9,320 bases of DNA from Spirochaetaceae bacterium (GCA_003554375.1 PWGF01000334.1:1-9320), one strand, 5' to 3'. Shown: positions 1 through 6,555, counted from the stretch's first letter. Notes: generated by a model not told the origin, from the letters alone. A program made the numbers and translations.

Positions 1-258
1 AGAACGGTCGTATGGGTCGCCACGTCGACCTACCTGCCTGTGCGCGTCCTGTTCTGGGAGTCCGGCAACGACCCGGCCAAGGAGCTCGTCGTAACGGAGA
101 CCGAGCGAGTAGAGGGTCGCTGGGTAGCGACGGACGTCACGATGACCACCCTCGAAACGGGGCACCGGACCCGCGTCCGGACACTCCAGGCGCGGTTCGA
201 TATCCCGCTCAACGAAGGCTATTTCACGGTCTCTTTCCTGGAGACCGGGAGGCTATAG
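1..258 (+). CDS. Outer membrane lipoprotein-sorting protein (LolA-like), C-terminal fragment
   Basis: The first 85 codons of the window are open in frame 1 and end at TAG 256-258; the N-terminal part lies outside. The fragment reads as alternating strands, with a TYLPVRVLFWE stretch, then ERVEGRWVATDVTMTTLETGHRT, and ends near FTVSFLE. This pattern (a strand ending 'YLP...', then a 'G.W...', a 'GH.T' turn and a closing 'F...YLE'-like strand) is how I recognise the C-terminus of the outer membrane lipoprotein-sorting family (LolA_like fold). Such proteins are periplasmic and are thought to handle lipids or lipoproteins, often encoded beside MMPL/RND transporters. The next gene begins 2 bases after its stop and uses a ribosome binding site inside this gene, so the two are almost surely co-transcribed. 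Function is inferred from family only. Confidence 0.8.
   Translation, partial: RTVVWVATSTYLPVRVLFWESGNDPAKELVVTETERVEGRWVATDVTMTTLETGHRTRVRTLQARFDIPLNEGYFTVSFLETGRL
247..252 (+). promoter_or_regulatory. Ribosome binding site of the beta-barrel gene
   Basis: GGGAGG lies 8 bases before ATG 261 and inside the last codons of the upstream gene. It fixes the start at 261 and implies translational coupling across the 2-base gap. Confidence 0.75.
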
Positions 259-260
259 GC

Positions 261-1601
261 ATGAAGACACACAAGGCGGCGCGGCCTGGGCGCCTTGCCA
301 TCGCAATCACGCTCGGTCTGGTTGTCGCCGCGCATGCGCCGGCTGAAGGTTTCACCGATATCTTTGAGCCGGCCGATACCGGTCCGGAGCGATCGGCGAT
401 TACCTTCTCCGGTGCCGTCGGCGCCACCGCCCGGATCGAGACCGACGCCGACACGGAACGGTGGCAGGACGTTGCCACCGCCTTCTTCCCGTACGCCGAT
501 CTTTCGGTTCGATGGGACTCAGCCGCGACGGAGGCTCTGGCCGACCTCACGGTCGACGCCGAGGAGCTCGGGGCGGCACCAACCTGGGAAGAGGTGATCC
601 GGCGCGCTGTCGTCCGGAGATACCTCGGTTGGGGGCGCATCGAAGCGGGAGTGACTACAACCGAGTGGGGAACCGCCGACGGCGTCCACGCCGTGGACCC
701 CTTCTCGGCGCGCGACCTCCGGACCGGTGTCATCGACGATCCGGCGGCGATGAAGATCCCGCAGTTCATGGCTGCACTCCATGCGCGGCTCGGGCCGGCA
801 ACACTCGACGCGGTGTGGGCGCCCTATTTCGAGCCGGATCGCGTGGCGGCGGAGGGCCGGTGGTCGGCAATCCCCGAGGAGCACGCCGCGCTCTTCGACG
901 ACGCCGACCAGCCGGACACGCGCACCATCGATTACGGCCAGATCGCCGGACGGCTGCGGAGTACGCTCGGAGCCGCGGATCTTGGGCTCATCTACGCCTA
1001 CGTGTTCCATCCGGCCCCGGGCCTTCTGGTGGAGGTGGACCCGGCCACCTTTGAGACGACGGGGTCGATCCGGTACACGCGCTTCCACCTCTACGGCGCG
1101 GAGGCGGCGATCGCCGCGGGACCGGTCCGGTTGGCCGTGGAAGCCGCTTACCGGCACAGCGAGGATGCCGACGGTACGGACCCGTCGCGCTACAACAGTA
1201 CCGTGTCGGCGGTCGTCGGGGCCGATCTCACGGTGCCCGGGACCGACGCATTCGCCGGCATGCAGTGGGAGGGGAGATACGTTTTCTTCTTGGACGCCGA
1301 TGATCCGTTCGACGTCAACGTTGCGCAGTCGGTCGACGGAGCGGCTTTCTCCCAATCGCTCTATCCAGTCGTTGAAGTCCCGCTGTTCCGGGACCGCGTC
1401 ACGGCAAGAGTCGGAGGGGCATTCCAGGTGGAGTCCCGCGAGTTTGCCGTCTTCCCGTCGCTCCGCTGGGACGTGGACGATGCGTTCTCGGTCTCCGCCA
1501 CGTCGCGTCACTTCGGCGAAGCCGCGGACGGGCCGGACGGCCCGTTCTCCGCATGGTCCGGCAACCACGGCATTGAGATATCGGCGGCTTACTTGTTCTA
1601 G
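261..1601 (+). CDS. Outer-membrane beta-barrel protein, probable partner of a lipid/RND export system
   Basis: 446 residues from ATG 261. I chose this start because GGGAGG (247-252) sits 8 bases upstream and because the protein then opens with a clear signal peptide: basic MKTHKAARPGR, hydrophobic LAIAITLGLVVAAHA, and possible cleavage after AHA (residue 26) or APA (residue 28). An in-frame start at 12 would bury this peptide 83 residues in and overlap the previous gene, so I rejected it. The mature part is rich in alternating hydrophobic/polar strands and aromatics (for example DLSVRWDS, RFHLYGAEAAI, GRYVFFLDADD) and ends GIEISAAYLF; a terminal Phe in a final strand is the usual recognition signal for outer-membrane assembly. 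It resembles DUF1302-style barrels that pair with LolA-like proteins, but I cannot assign a family firmly. Likely role: outer-membrane component of the export locus begun upstream. Confidence 0.8.
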   Translation: MKTHKAARPGRLAIAITLGLVVAAHAPAEGFTDIFEPADTGPERSAITFSGAVGATARIETDADTERWQDVATAFFPYADLSVRWDSAATEALADLTVDAEELGAAPTWEEVIRRAVVRRYLGWGRIEAGVTTTEWGTADGVHAVDPFSARDLRTGVIDDPAAMKIPQFMAALHARLGPATLDAVWAPYFEPDRVAAEGRWSAIPEEHAALFDDADQPDTRTIDYGQIAGRLRSTLGAADLGLIYAYVFHPAPGLLVEVDPATFETTGSIRYTRFHLYGAEAAIAAGPVRLAVEAAYRHSEDADGTDPSRYNSTVSAVVGADLTVPGTDAFAGMQWEGRYVFFLDADDPFDVNVAQSVDGAAFSQSLYPVVEVPLFRDRVTARVGGAFQVESREFAVFPSLRWDVDDAFSVSATSRHFGEAADGPDGPFSAWSGNHGIEISAAYLF

Positions 1602-1603
1602 CA

Positions 1604-1626
1604 GGGCGCGCTAACAGGTCGCGCTA
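1604..1626. repeat. Two 10-bp direct repeats between the barrel and LuxR genes
   Basis: GGGCGCGCTA (1604-1613) and GGTCGCGCTA (1617-1626) match at 9 of 10 positions and start 13 bp apart. They lie directly after the barrel stop codon, in the only short stretch that could hold a promoter or operator for the LuxR-type gene. The repeat is plainly visible; a binding function is only a possibility, and chance repetition in GC-rich DNA is not excluded. Confidence 0.4.
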
Positions 1627-1629
1627 GCC

Positions 1630-1648
1630 GGGCGGCGCCGCGCCGCCC
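1630..1648 (+). other. Perfect 8-bp GC hairpin
   Basis: GGGCGGCG (1630-1637) and CGCCGCCC (1641-1648) form a perfect 8-bp stem with a 3-base loop. No T-run follows, so it is not a standard intrinsic terminator. It may act as a transcript-end stabiliser of the upstream operon or as a leader structure of the regulator gene. Confidence 0.5.
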
Positions 1649-1657
1649 GAGACGGAC

Positions 1658-2647
1658 ATGCCCGAAATCGGCATAATGCCCCCCGAAAGGGGGCTTGCCG
1701 ATTTGGTGCTTGCAATAGGCGACGCGCTGCTCTTCCTAACCACGGCGTTGGTTCTGTCGGTTACTTGCCTGTGCGTGCTTCTGCACGTTCGGGCGCGGGA
1801 CGCGTACACGCGGCGGCTTTTGGCGGTCCTGGTGCCGCTCTGCGTGCAGATGGGGACCATGGTCACCGTTACGTACGTGACGCGCGTCTTCCCTGATGTT
1901 GCGGCAGGCGCCGACGGGTATGCCGCGTTCACGCTGTGGGTGACTTTCGTATCGGTCTTCGCGACGGCGGCGATTTTGTTTTCGATGAGTCGCTACCTTG
2001 TGGACTTACTGCCCGCGGCAGCTTCGAAGAAAGCCTTGGGACGCGTGATCATCAGTATTGTTGTCGGCGCTTTCGCGGTGCTGAGCCTCTTTTTCATTCT
2101 GAATGAGAGTGGCGGCGATTGGGGATACGCGATGGCGGTGACCGTCCGGTATCATTTTTTTGCCGGGAGCATGTTCATGACATTTCTCGGCGTCGCATCG
2201 CTGGTATACCGGAAGCGCGCGGAATCGTGGGAGAAAGAGAGCCTCCTGACCGGGATGATAGTCGCCTTTGTGCCGCTTCCGGCGGTCCTGCCGATCGATC
2301 TCCTTTTCTTCCGCGACCACCCCTTCAAGATCGCTTACCTGAGCTTTTCCGTCTTTGTGGTTTTCCTGTACTTCTTCATCAGCAGGCAGTACTTCCACGA
2401 CTACGGCCGGTCGAAGGAGCTATCTCTTCCCGGGAAGCTTGCCCGCAGCGCCGGGATCTCTCCGCGGGAGGCGGAAATCGCCCGGCTCTTGGCCGCCGGC
2501 AAGACCAACCGTGAGATCGGAGAAACCCTGTGCATCTCCAACAACACGGTGAAGACTCACGTGAAGAACATCTACGCCAAGCTTGGTGTCAGGAACCGTG
2601 TCCAGCTCTTTTCCGTGTGCCGCGAGGAGGCGCCGCGCCGCGACTGA
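1658..2647 (+). CDS. Membrane-tethered LuxR-family transcriptional regulator (seven predicted TM helices plus GerE-type HTH)
   Basis: 329 residues from ATG 1658. Seven hydrophobic segments are visible at about 18-43, 53-78, 87-112, 128-148, 157-184, 195-218 and 224-242, followed by a short linker and a LuxR/GerE helix-turn-helix at about 266-318 (ISPREAEIARLLAAGKTNREIG, then the recognition helix NNTVKTHVKNIYAKLG). Seven helices put the N-terminus outside and the DNA-binding domain in the cytoplasm, so this looks like a one-component membrane sensor-regulator. There is no receiver or kinase domain. It follows an envelope export locus on the same strand, 56 bases away, and could regulate it. 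The start is uncertain: ATG 1658 and ATG 1676 lack a good ribosome binding site, while TTG 1703 and GTG 1706 lie 9 and 12 bases after AGGGGG (1688-1693). Any of these keeps all seven helices. The signal sensed is unknown. Confidence 0.85.
   Translation: MPEIGIMPPERGLADLVLAIGDALLFLTTALVLSVTCLCVLLHVRARDAYTRRLLAVLVPLCVQMGTMVTVTYVTRVFPDVAAGADGYAAFTLWVTFVSVFATAAILFSMSRYLVDLLPAAASKKALGRVIISIVVGAFAVLSLFFILNESGGDWGYAMAVTVRYHFFAGSMFMTFLGVASLVYRKRAESWEKESLLTGMIVAFVPLPAVLPIDLLFFRDHPFKIAYLSFSVFVVFLYFFISRQYFHDYGRSKELSLPGKLARSAGISPREAEIARLLAAGKTNREIGETLCISNNTVKTHVKNIYAKLGVRNRVQLFSVCREEAPRRD
1665..1704 (+). promoter_or_regulatory. Nested 40-nt hairpin over the start region of the LuxR-type gene
   Basis: An outer perfect 8-bp arm, AAATCGGC (1665-1672) with GCCGATTT (1697-1704), encloses an inner perfect 6-bp stem, GCCCCC (1678-1683) with GGGGGC (1689-1694), with loop CGAAA. 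The asymmetric internal loop is ATAAT against TT. The structure covers the candidate ribosome binding site AGGGGG (1688-1693) and the candidate starts at 1676 and 1703. It is either a translational control element or, less likely because there is no T-run, a terminator of the upstream operon. The base pairing is certain on paper; the role is inference. Confidence 0.5.
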
Positions 2648-2728
2648 GCGGTTTGCACCCTCCGATCCCTGGCTGGAGCGCAGGAAGGGAACGTCGACTA
2701 CCGAAGGGACCACGGCGAACTCGAGGAA

Positions 2729-2757
2729 TTGACGCCAATACTGATGGCGATTATCAT
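2729..2757 (+). promoter_or_regulatory. Predicted sigma70-type promoter for the ATPase gene
   Basis: TTGACG (2729-2734, five of six matches to the -35 consensus), a 17-bp spacer and TATCAT (2752-2757, five of six matches to the -10 consensus). It predicts transcription starting at about 2763-2765. If real, the in-frame starts at 2729, 2744 and 2756 lie inside the promoter and cannot be used, leaving ATG 2768, only a few bases from the 5' end of the message. Confidence 0.5.
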
Positions 2758-2767
2758 GAAAATCGCT

Positions 2768-3949
2768 ATGAGGGATGGCGCTGGTAACTATGTTTGTCGA
2801 GACCTCGATCTCAACCGCCTCTTAGAGAGCCGTACGGTTATGCTATTCGGCCCCCGGCAGACCGGGAAGAGCTCCTATATTCGGTACCAGCTGGCCGGAG
2901 AGCCGGCGGCTGTATTCAACCTGCTCGACCAAGGGCTTCTGTTTGCCACTTTGGCCGACCCCACGCGCATTCGCCAGGAGATTGAGGCCCGGGATATCCG
3001 GGATTCGCTCGTGGTTATCGACGAGATACAGAAGAACCCGGCACTTATGGAAGAAATTCACCTGATGATCGAAGAGCGGGGGCTCCGCTTCTTGCTCACC
3101 GGCTCCAGTGCCCGGTCTCTCAAACGCTCGGGAGTGTCACTGCTGGGCGGCCGCGGGAGCGATCGGCGCATGCACGTGTTCACGTGGAACGAGCTGCAAC
3201 CGGATCGTTTCGACCTTCACCGTGCGCTCAACGCAGGATTGCTCCCACCGCACTATCTATCCGAGGACCCCGATGAAGGGCTGGGTGCGTACGTGGACCG
3301 CTATCTGACCGAGGAAATCTCAGCCGAAGGCCTTACCCGGAACCTTCCGGCGTTCGCGCGCTTTCTGGAGACCGCAGCCGCGTCAAATGCCCAGATGATC
3401 AACTACACCAATATCGCCAGGGACGCTCAAGTGGCACGACAGACAGTGGTCCAGTGGTTCTCGGTGCTAACCGACACCCTGCTTGCATTCCAGCTACCCG
3501 CGTACACCGGGACACACAAGCGGAAAGCAATCGAGACGGCGAAGTTCTACTTTTTCGACACCGGCGTGGTTCGCGCCCTGAGGCGGCTACCCGTGATCCA
3601 GGAGAATTCGGCCGATTTCGGAGAGTTTTTTGAGCATTTCATCTTTCTCGAGCTGCGAGCCTGGATCGACTACCGTTCGCCGCGGTCGGAGCTTTCCTAC
3701 TGGCGGTCGCGTTCCGGGTTCGAGGTGGACTTTCTGCTTGACCGGCGCATCGCGATAGAGGTGAAGGGGGCACGAACCGCTCACGAAAAGCACACTGGCG
3801 GCCTGAGAGCTATCATGGAAGAGGGGACAGTAGAGCGGGCAATCGTCGTATGCCGGGAACGCCGTCCGCGAAAACAGGGCAATATCGACATTCTCCCGTG
3901 GGAGTACTTCCTGGGTCAGCTCTGGGCGGACCGGTATGCGAGGGCGTGA
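2768..3949 (+). CDS. AAA_14/DUF4143-type ATPase with C-terminal PD-(D/E)XK-like region
   Basis: 393 residues from ATG 2768; longer in-frame starts exist at TTG 2729, ATG 2744 and ATG 2756. I prefer 2768 because the earlier starts lie within a good promoter and because family members begin only a few residues before the 'Y..RDL' motif, here YVCRDLDLNRLL (8-19). Walker A is GPRQTGKSS (28-36), Walker B LVVIDEIQ (81-88), and a sensor-like LLTGSSARSLKR follows (109-120). The DUF4143 part (about 175-270) includes a winged-helix-like INYTNIARDAQVARQTVVQWFSVL. The end carries FEVDFLL (D321) and IEVKG (E331, K333), the acidic residue and E-x-K of the PD-(D/E)XK nuclease fold. Members are common accessory proteins of about 380-420 residues; their role is poorly known, with nuclease, antitoxin-like or defence roles proposed. 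It stands alone, convergent with the GH3 gene. Confidence 0.85.
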   Translation: MRDGAGNYVCRDLDLNRLLESRTVMLFGPRQTGKSSYIRYQLAGEPAAVFNLLDQGLLFATLADPTRIRQEIEARDIRDSLVVIDEIQKNPALMEEIHLMIEERGLRFLLTGSSARSLKRSGVSLLGGRGSDRRMHVFTWNELQPDRFDLHRALNAGLLPPHYLSEDPDEGLGAYVDRYLTEEISAEGLTRNLPAFARFLETAAASNAQMINYTNIARDAQVARQTVVQWFSVLTDTLLAFQLPAYTGTHKRKAIETAKFYFFDTGVVRALRRLPVIQENSADFGEFFEHFIFLELRAWIDYRSPRSELSYWRSRSGFEVDFLLDRRIAIEVKGARTAHEKHTGGLRAIMEEGTVERAIVVCRERRPRKQGNIDILPWEYFLGQLWADRYARA

Positions 3950-4080
3950 TTCCGGACGGTCCCTTTTCGGGCTTGCTTTGGAGCTCGGAGTACACAGCTG
4001 CATACCGGTCAGCAGGATGAGTGCGCGCTCCCGACGGAACTCGAGCGCCATACCAGCGTCAGAGTTCTCGAAGGAGCGCC

Positions 4081-6249
4081 TTACCCGAGCTTCACCTTCC
4101 GGCTCTTGAGATCACTCTCGGATGCGCTTGTCCCGACGAAGACCCGGTACGTTCCGGGCTCGAAGACCCACCGACCCTCTTCCTCGCTGTAGTAGCGCAA
4201 CTCATCGCGCGGGACCTCTATAGTCGCCGTCTCGGATGCGCCCGCGGCGAGGGAGATCTTCCGGAAGCCTTTCAGCAGCTTCACCGGCCGGGCTACTTTT
4301 GATCTGGGCATGCCTACGTAGACTTGCACCACTTCGGCGCCGTCCCGGTCTCCGGTGTTCTTCACGGTTACCGCTACGCTCAGGCCGTGCTCGCCCGCCG
4401 AAACCTGCGGCTTCGCGAGCGAAAACGTGGTGTACGAGAGCCCGTGACCGAACGGGTACATCGGAGTCACGCCGTTCTTGTCCAGGAGGGTATAGCCATG
4501 ATAGCGCCCGTATTCGATTTCGAGGTCGGTGGAGCTGAAATACGGCAGGTCGGACTCTGTCTTGCGGATCGTAAACGGCAGCTTGCCGCTGGGCGAGACG
4601 TCGCCAAAGAGAAGGCGTGCGAGCGCCGTGCCGCCCTCCATGCCGGCGTACCAGCCGTAGAGGATAGCAGGTACCTCCTGGTCCCATTCGGTGGGCATGA
4701 TCATGCTGCCGCCCACGAGGGTCACGACTGTGTTCCGGTTGACGGTGGCAACCTCTCGGATCATCCGGATCTCCGGCTCCTTGAGCGAAAGGCTGGCGCG
4801 GTCGCCGCCGAGAGCTTGTCCCATGCCGGAACCGTCCGTCGATACCATCTTCTTCAGCACACGCTTTACGAGCTTGGCACGGATCGGCATCCGCTGGTTC
4901 TTGAGCCCCGTTACGATCGGATGCTCGCCTTCGGTGATGCCTTCCATACCTAAGTACTCGCCCTCGTCGTTGTAGTCATTCCCGGCAACGACAACGACGC
5001 AATCGGCGTCCGCGGCCATCTCCTTCGCCCGCTCGATCTCCGTCTCGTCGCAGTGTGAGACTTCGACTCCGTCGCCGAGGTAGGTGCGCAGGCCTTCCAG
5101 GGGCGTGACGACGTGCGGCGCGCGAACCCAGCTACTGCCGCGGTCGCCGGTGTTCTCCTTGGCGGCGAGGCTTCCCACCACCAGGACCTTCTTCACCGAG
5201 GGGCTGAACGGCAGAACGGGGCCGGCGTTCTTGATGAGCACCGCAGACTTTTCCGCGGCTTCGCGGGCGAGCTGTACGTGCTCCTCGGCGACGACGTCCC
5301 CGGGGCCGTAGCTCCGCGGGTCCAGCGTATTCTGGAATACCAGAAGGGTGCGGATCACTCGCCGTGCCGCCTGGTCCACGGTGGACTCGGAGACGGTGCC
5401 GTCCTTCACCGCTTTGAGCAGATTCCGCTGATAGTGGACCGGCAGCGGCATCTCCACGTCCAGACCGGCCTCTATAGCCTTCTTTGTGTGACGTACCCCG
5501 TAGATGAAATCGGATATCGCAAAGCCTTCGAACCCCCAGTCTTCGCGGAGCACTTCGGTGAGCAGGTACGAGCTCTCGCATGCGTGGTCGCCGCGCACTT
5601 TGTTGTAGGCGCCCATCACTGAAGCGGCGCCTGCGTCGATGCACTTCTTGAAGTGGGGGAGATACACTTCACGCATGGTCCGTTCGTCGGCCTTCACATC
5701 CACCTTGAAGCGAGTGTTCTCGATGTTGTTGAGCGCGTAGTGCTTGGCGCACGCCATCACGTTGTGACGCTGCACGCCGCGGGTGAGCTCGGCGCCCATC
5801 TCACCGACGAGGTAGGGATCCTCGCCGTAGGTCTCCTGGGCCCGCCCCCATGCCGGATGGCGCAGGAGGTTGATGCAGACTCCGCCGAAGTAGTTGGCCC
5901 CCTGAGCGCGCGCCTCCTTCCCGATGGCGTCCCCGATTTGCCGCTCGAGATCACGATCGAACGCGGCCCCTCGCGCCATAGAGACCGGGAAGCACGTGGA
6001 ATTGCCCATGACAACGCCACGCGGCCCGTCGGTGAACGCGATGGGCGGGATTCCCAACCGCCTGTTCCCGTTGGTTTTGATCGGCACGGGGTTGTACGCG
6101 TTCTTGTACTTGATCTGGTTCTTCACGATGTCCCAGTTGCCGTTGAGGAGCCATACTTTCTCCGTGAGCTTGAGCCGGCTCAGAAGCGACTCGACGCGCT
6201 GGTCGATCTCCTCACGGGAGAGCCTGCACTCGTCTTCTTTCCCGAACAT
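4081..6249 (-). CDS. Glycoside hydrolase family 3 enzyme (beta-glucosidase-like), cytoplasmic
   Basis: 722 residues, started by ATG at 6249 with AAGGAG (6256-6261 on the minus strand) 6 bases upstream. The (beta/alpha)8 domain (about 25-310) carries FTDGPRG (D74), the WGRAQETYGEDP block (134-145), AKHY (K169, H170) and the catalytic nucleophile D247 in GFAISDF. The C-terminal alpha/beta sandwich (about 350-560) holds DEGEYLGMEG (428-437), the expected place of the acid/base glutamate, and GWYAGMEGGTALARLLFGDVSPSGKLP (532-558). PFGHGLSYTTF (599-609) leads into a fibronectin-III-like domain to the end. There is no signal peptide, so it should act on imported di- or oligosaccharides. Stretch 433-482 looks like an insertion relative to ordinary members. 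No transporter is adjacent, so the substrate cannot be told. It is a stand-alone unit, divergent from the cyclase gene. Confidence 0.92.
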   Translation of the reverse strand: MFGKEDECRLSREEIDQRVESLLSRLKLTEKVWLLNGNWDIVKNQIKYKNAYNPVPIKTNGNRRLGIPPIAFTDGPRGVVMGNSTCFPVSMARGAAFDRDLERQIGDAIGKEARAQGANYFGGVCINLLRHPAWGRAQETYGEDPYLVGEMGAELTRGVQRHNVMACAKHYALNNIENTRFKVDVKADERTMREVYLPHFKKCIDAGAASVMGAYNKVRGDHACESSYLLTEVLREDWGFEGFAISDFIYGVRHTKKAIEAGLDVEMPLPVHYQRNLLKAVKDGTVSESTVDQAARRVIRTLLVFQNTLDPRSYGPGDVVAEEHVQLAREAAEKSAVLIKNAGPVLPFSPSVKKVLVVGSLAAKENTGDRGSSWVRAPHVVTPLEGLRTYLGDGVEVSHCDETEIERAKEMAADADCVVVVAGNDYNDEGEYLGMEGITEGEHPIVTGLKNQRMPIRAKLVKRVLKKMVSTDGSGMGQALGGDRASLSLKEPEIRMIREVATVNRNTVVTLVGGSMIMPTEWDQEVPAILYGWYAGMEGGTALARLLFGDVSPSGKLPFTIRKTESDLPYFSSTDLEIEYGRYHGYTLLDKNGVTPMYPFGHGLSYTTFSLAKPQVSAGEHGLSVAVTVKNTGDRDGAEVVQVYVGMPRSKVARPVKLLKGFRKISLAAGASETATIEVPRDELRYYSEEEGRWVFEPGTYRVFVGTSASESDLKSRKVKLG

Positions 6250-6282
6250 CTCTGACTCCTTGCCTTTACCAAGCTACTCTCA

Positions 6283-6306
6283 CGAGCCACTCCCGGGCTC
6301 GAGTGG
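6283..6306. promoter_or_regulatory. Overlapping palindromes just downstream of the GH3 promoter (possible operator)
   Basis: CCACTC (6287-6292) and GAGTGG (6301-6306) make an inverted repeat with an 8-bp centre, about +2 to +22 from the predicted start site. A second one, CGAGCC (6283-6288) with GGCTCG (6296-6301), overlaps it, so the two are mutually exclusive as RNA hairpins. The position suits a repressor such as a LacI-type sugar regulator, but no regulator gene is in the window. Confidence 0.4.
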
Positions 6307-6314
6307 TGGTACCC

Positions 6315-6342
6315 ATTATAACTTGGAATGCCGGCACGGCAA
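6315..6342 (-). promoter_or_regulatory. Predicted sigma70-type promoter of the GH3 gene
   Basis: On the minus strand, TTGCCG (6337-6342), a 16-bp spacer and a perfect TATAAT (6315-6320) precede GH3. Transcription should start near 6308, leaving a leader of about 59 bases before ATG 6249. Confidence 0.6.
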
Positions 6343-6433
6343 TGCAACGAGAAACCGGGCGGCATCCATCCGGCTTGCCGTCCTCCTCGGTGGCCGCACG
6401 TTGAGCGCGGCGGGAATGGTGTGAAATCAAGAG

Positions 6434-6444
6434 ACGACCGTCGT
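6434..6444. repeat. Short palindrome ACGAC-C-GTCGT
   Basis: An 11-bp perfect palindrome with one central base, ending 1 bp before the block of tandem repeats in the GH3/cyclase intergenic region. It could be part of the same protein-binding site or chance. Confidence 0.3.
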
Positions 6445-6445
6445 T

Positions 6446-6481
6446 GTACGGAGCAATGTATGGAGCAATGTATGGAGCAAG
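6446..6481 (+). repeat. Three tandem copies of a 12-bp repeat upstream of the diguanylate cyclase
   Basis: GTACGGAGCAAT (6446-6457), GTATGGAGCAAT (6458-6469) and GTATGGAGCAAG (6470-6481) follow one another without gaps and differ at only two positions in all. They lie about 65-115 bp before the extended -10 promoter of the cyclase and about 130-165 bp before the GH3 promoter. The rest of the 338-bp gap (6250-6587) holds the two promoters, the GH3 leader palindromes and no convincing gene. Confidence 0.65.
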
Positions 6482-6546
6482 CCATCTCGTTGAGGAAGTG
6501 AGGGGTGGAAAGGCGGCTCCGCAGATGCGCGGGCGTATCGCAGGTA

Positions 6547-6555
6547 TGGTATGAT
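6547..6555 (+). promoter_or_regulatory. Extended -10 promoter of the diguanylate cyclase
   Basis: TGG followed directly by TATGAT (6550-6555) gives an extended -10 element with five of six matches. No -35 box is seen at the right distance (6527-6532 is GC-rich). Start of transcription would be near 6562, 26 bases before ATG 6588, with AAGGAG (6574-6579) in between. Confidence 0.5.

Noticed and set aside
12..260. In-frame N-terminal extension of the beta-barrel protein from base 12
   Set aside because: It overlaps the well-supported LolA-like gene, lacks a start site signal and would place the signal peptide in mid-protein.
519..1568. 349-codon open frame on the minus strand
   Set aside because: It lies wholly within the barrel gene and has Arg/Gly/Val-rich composition typical of antisense frames in GC-rich DNA, with no recognisable domain.
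781..1614. 277-codon open frame on the plus strand
   Set aside because: It is very rich in Ser/Arg/Thr and is a frame shadow of the barrel gene.
3950..4080. Terminator between the convergent ATPase and GH3 genes
   Set aside because: Only a weak GCGCTC/GAGCGC inverted repeat (4025-4030 and 4043-4048) with a 12-base loop and no T-run is present.
4324..4953. Plus-strand open frames inside GH3 (also 5113-5622 and 5653-6255)
   Set aside because: They are antisense to strongly conserved GH3 motifs and show no family resemblance.
6456..6554. Possible 32-residue leader peptide starting in the 12-bp repeats (MYGAMYGASHL...)
   Set aside because: GGAG lies only 2 bases from the ATG, and the frame ends inside the cyclase's -10 element; it is more simply explained by the repeat itself.
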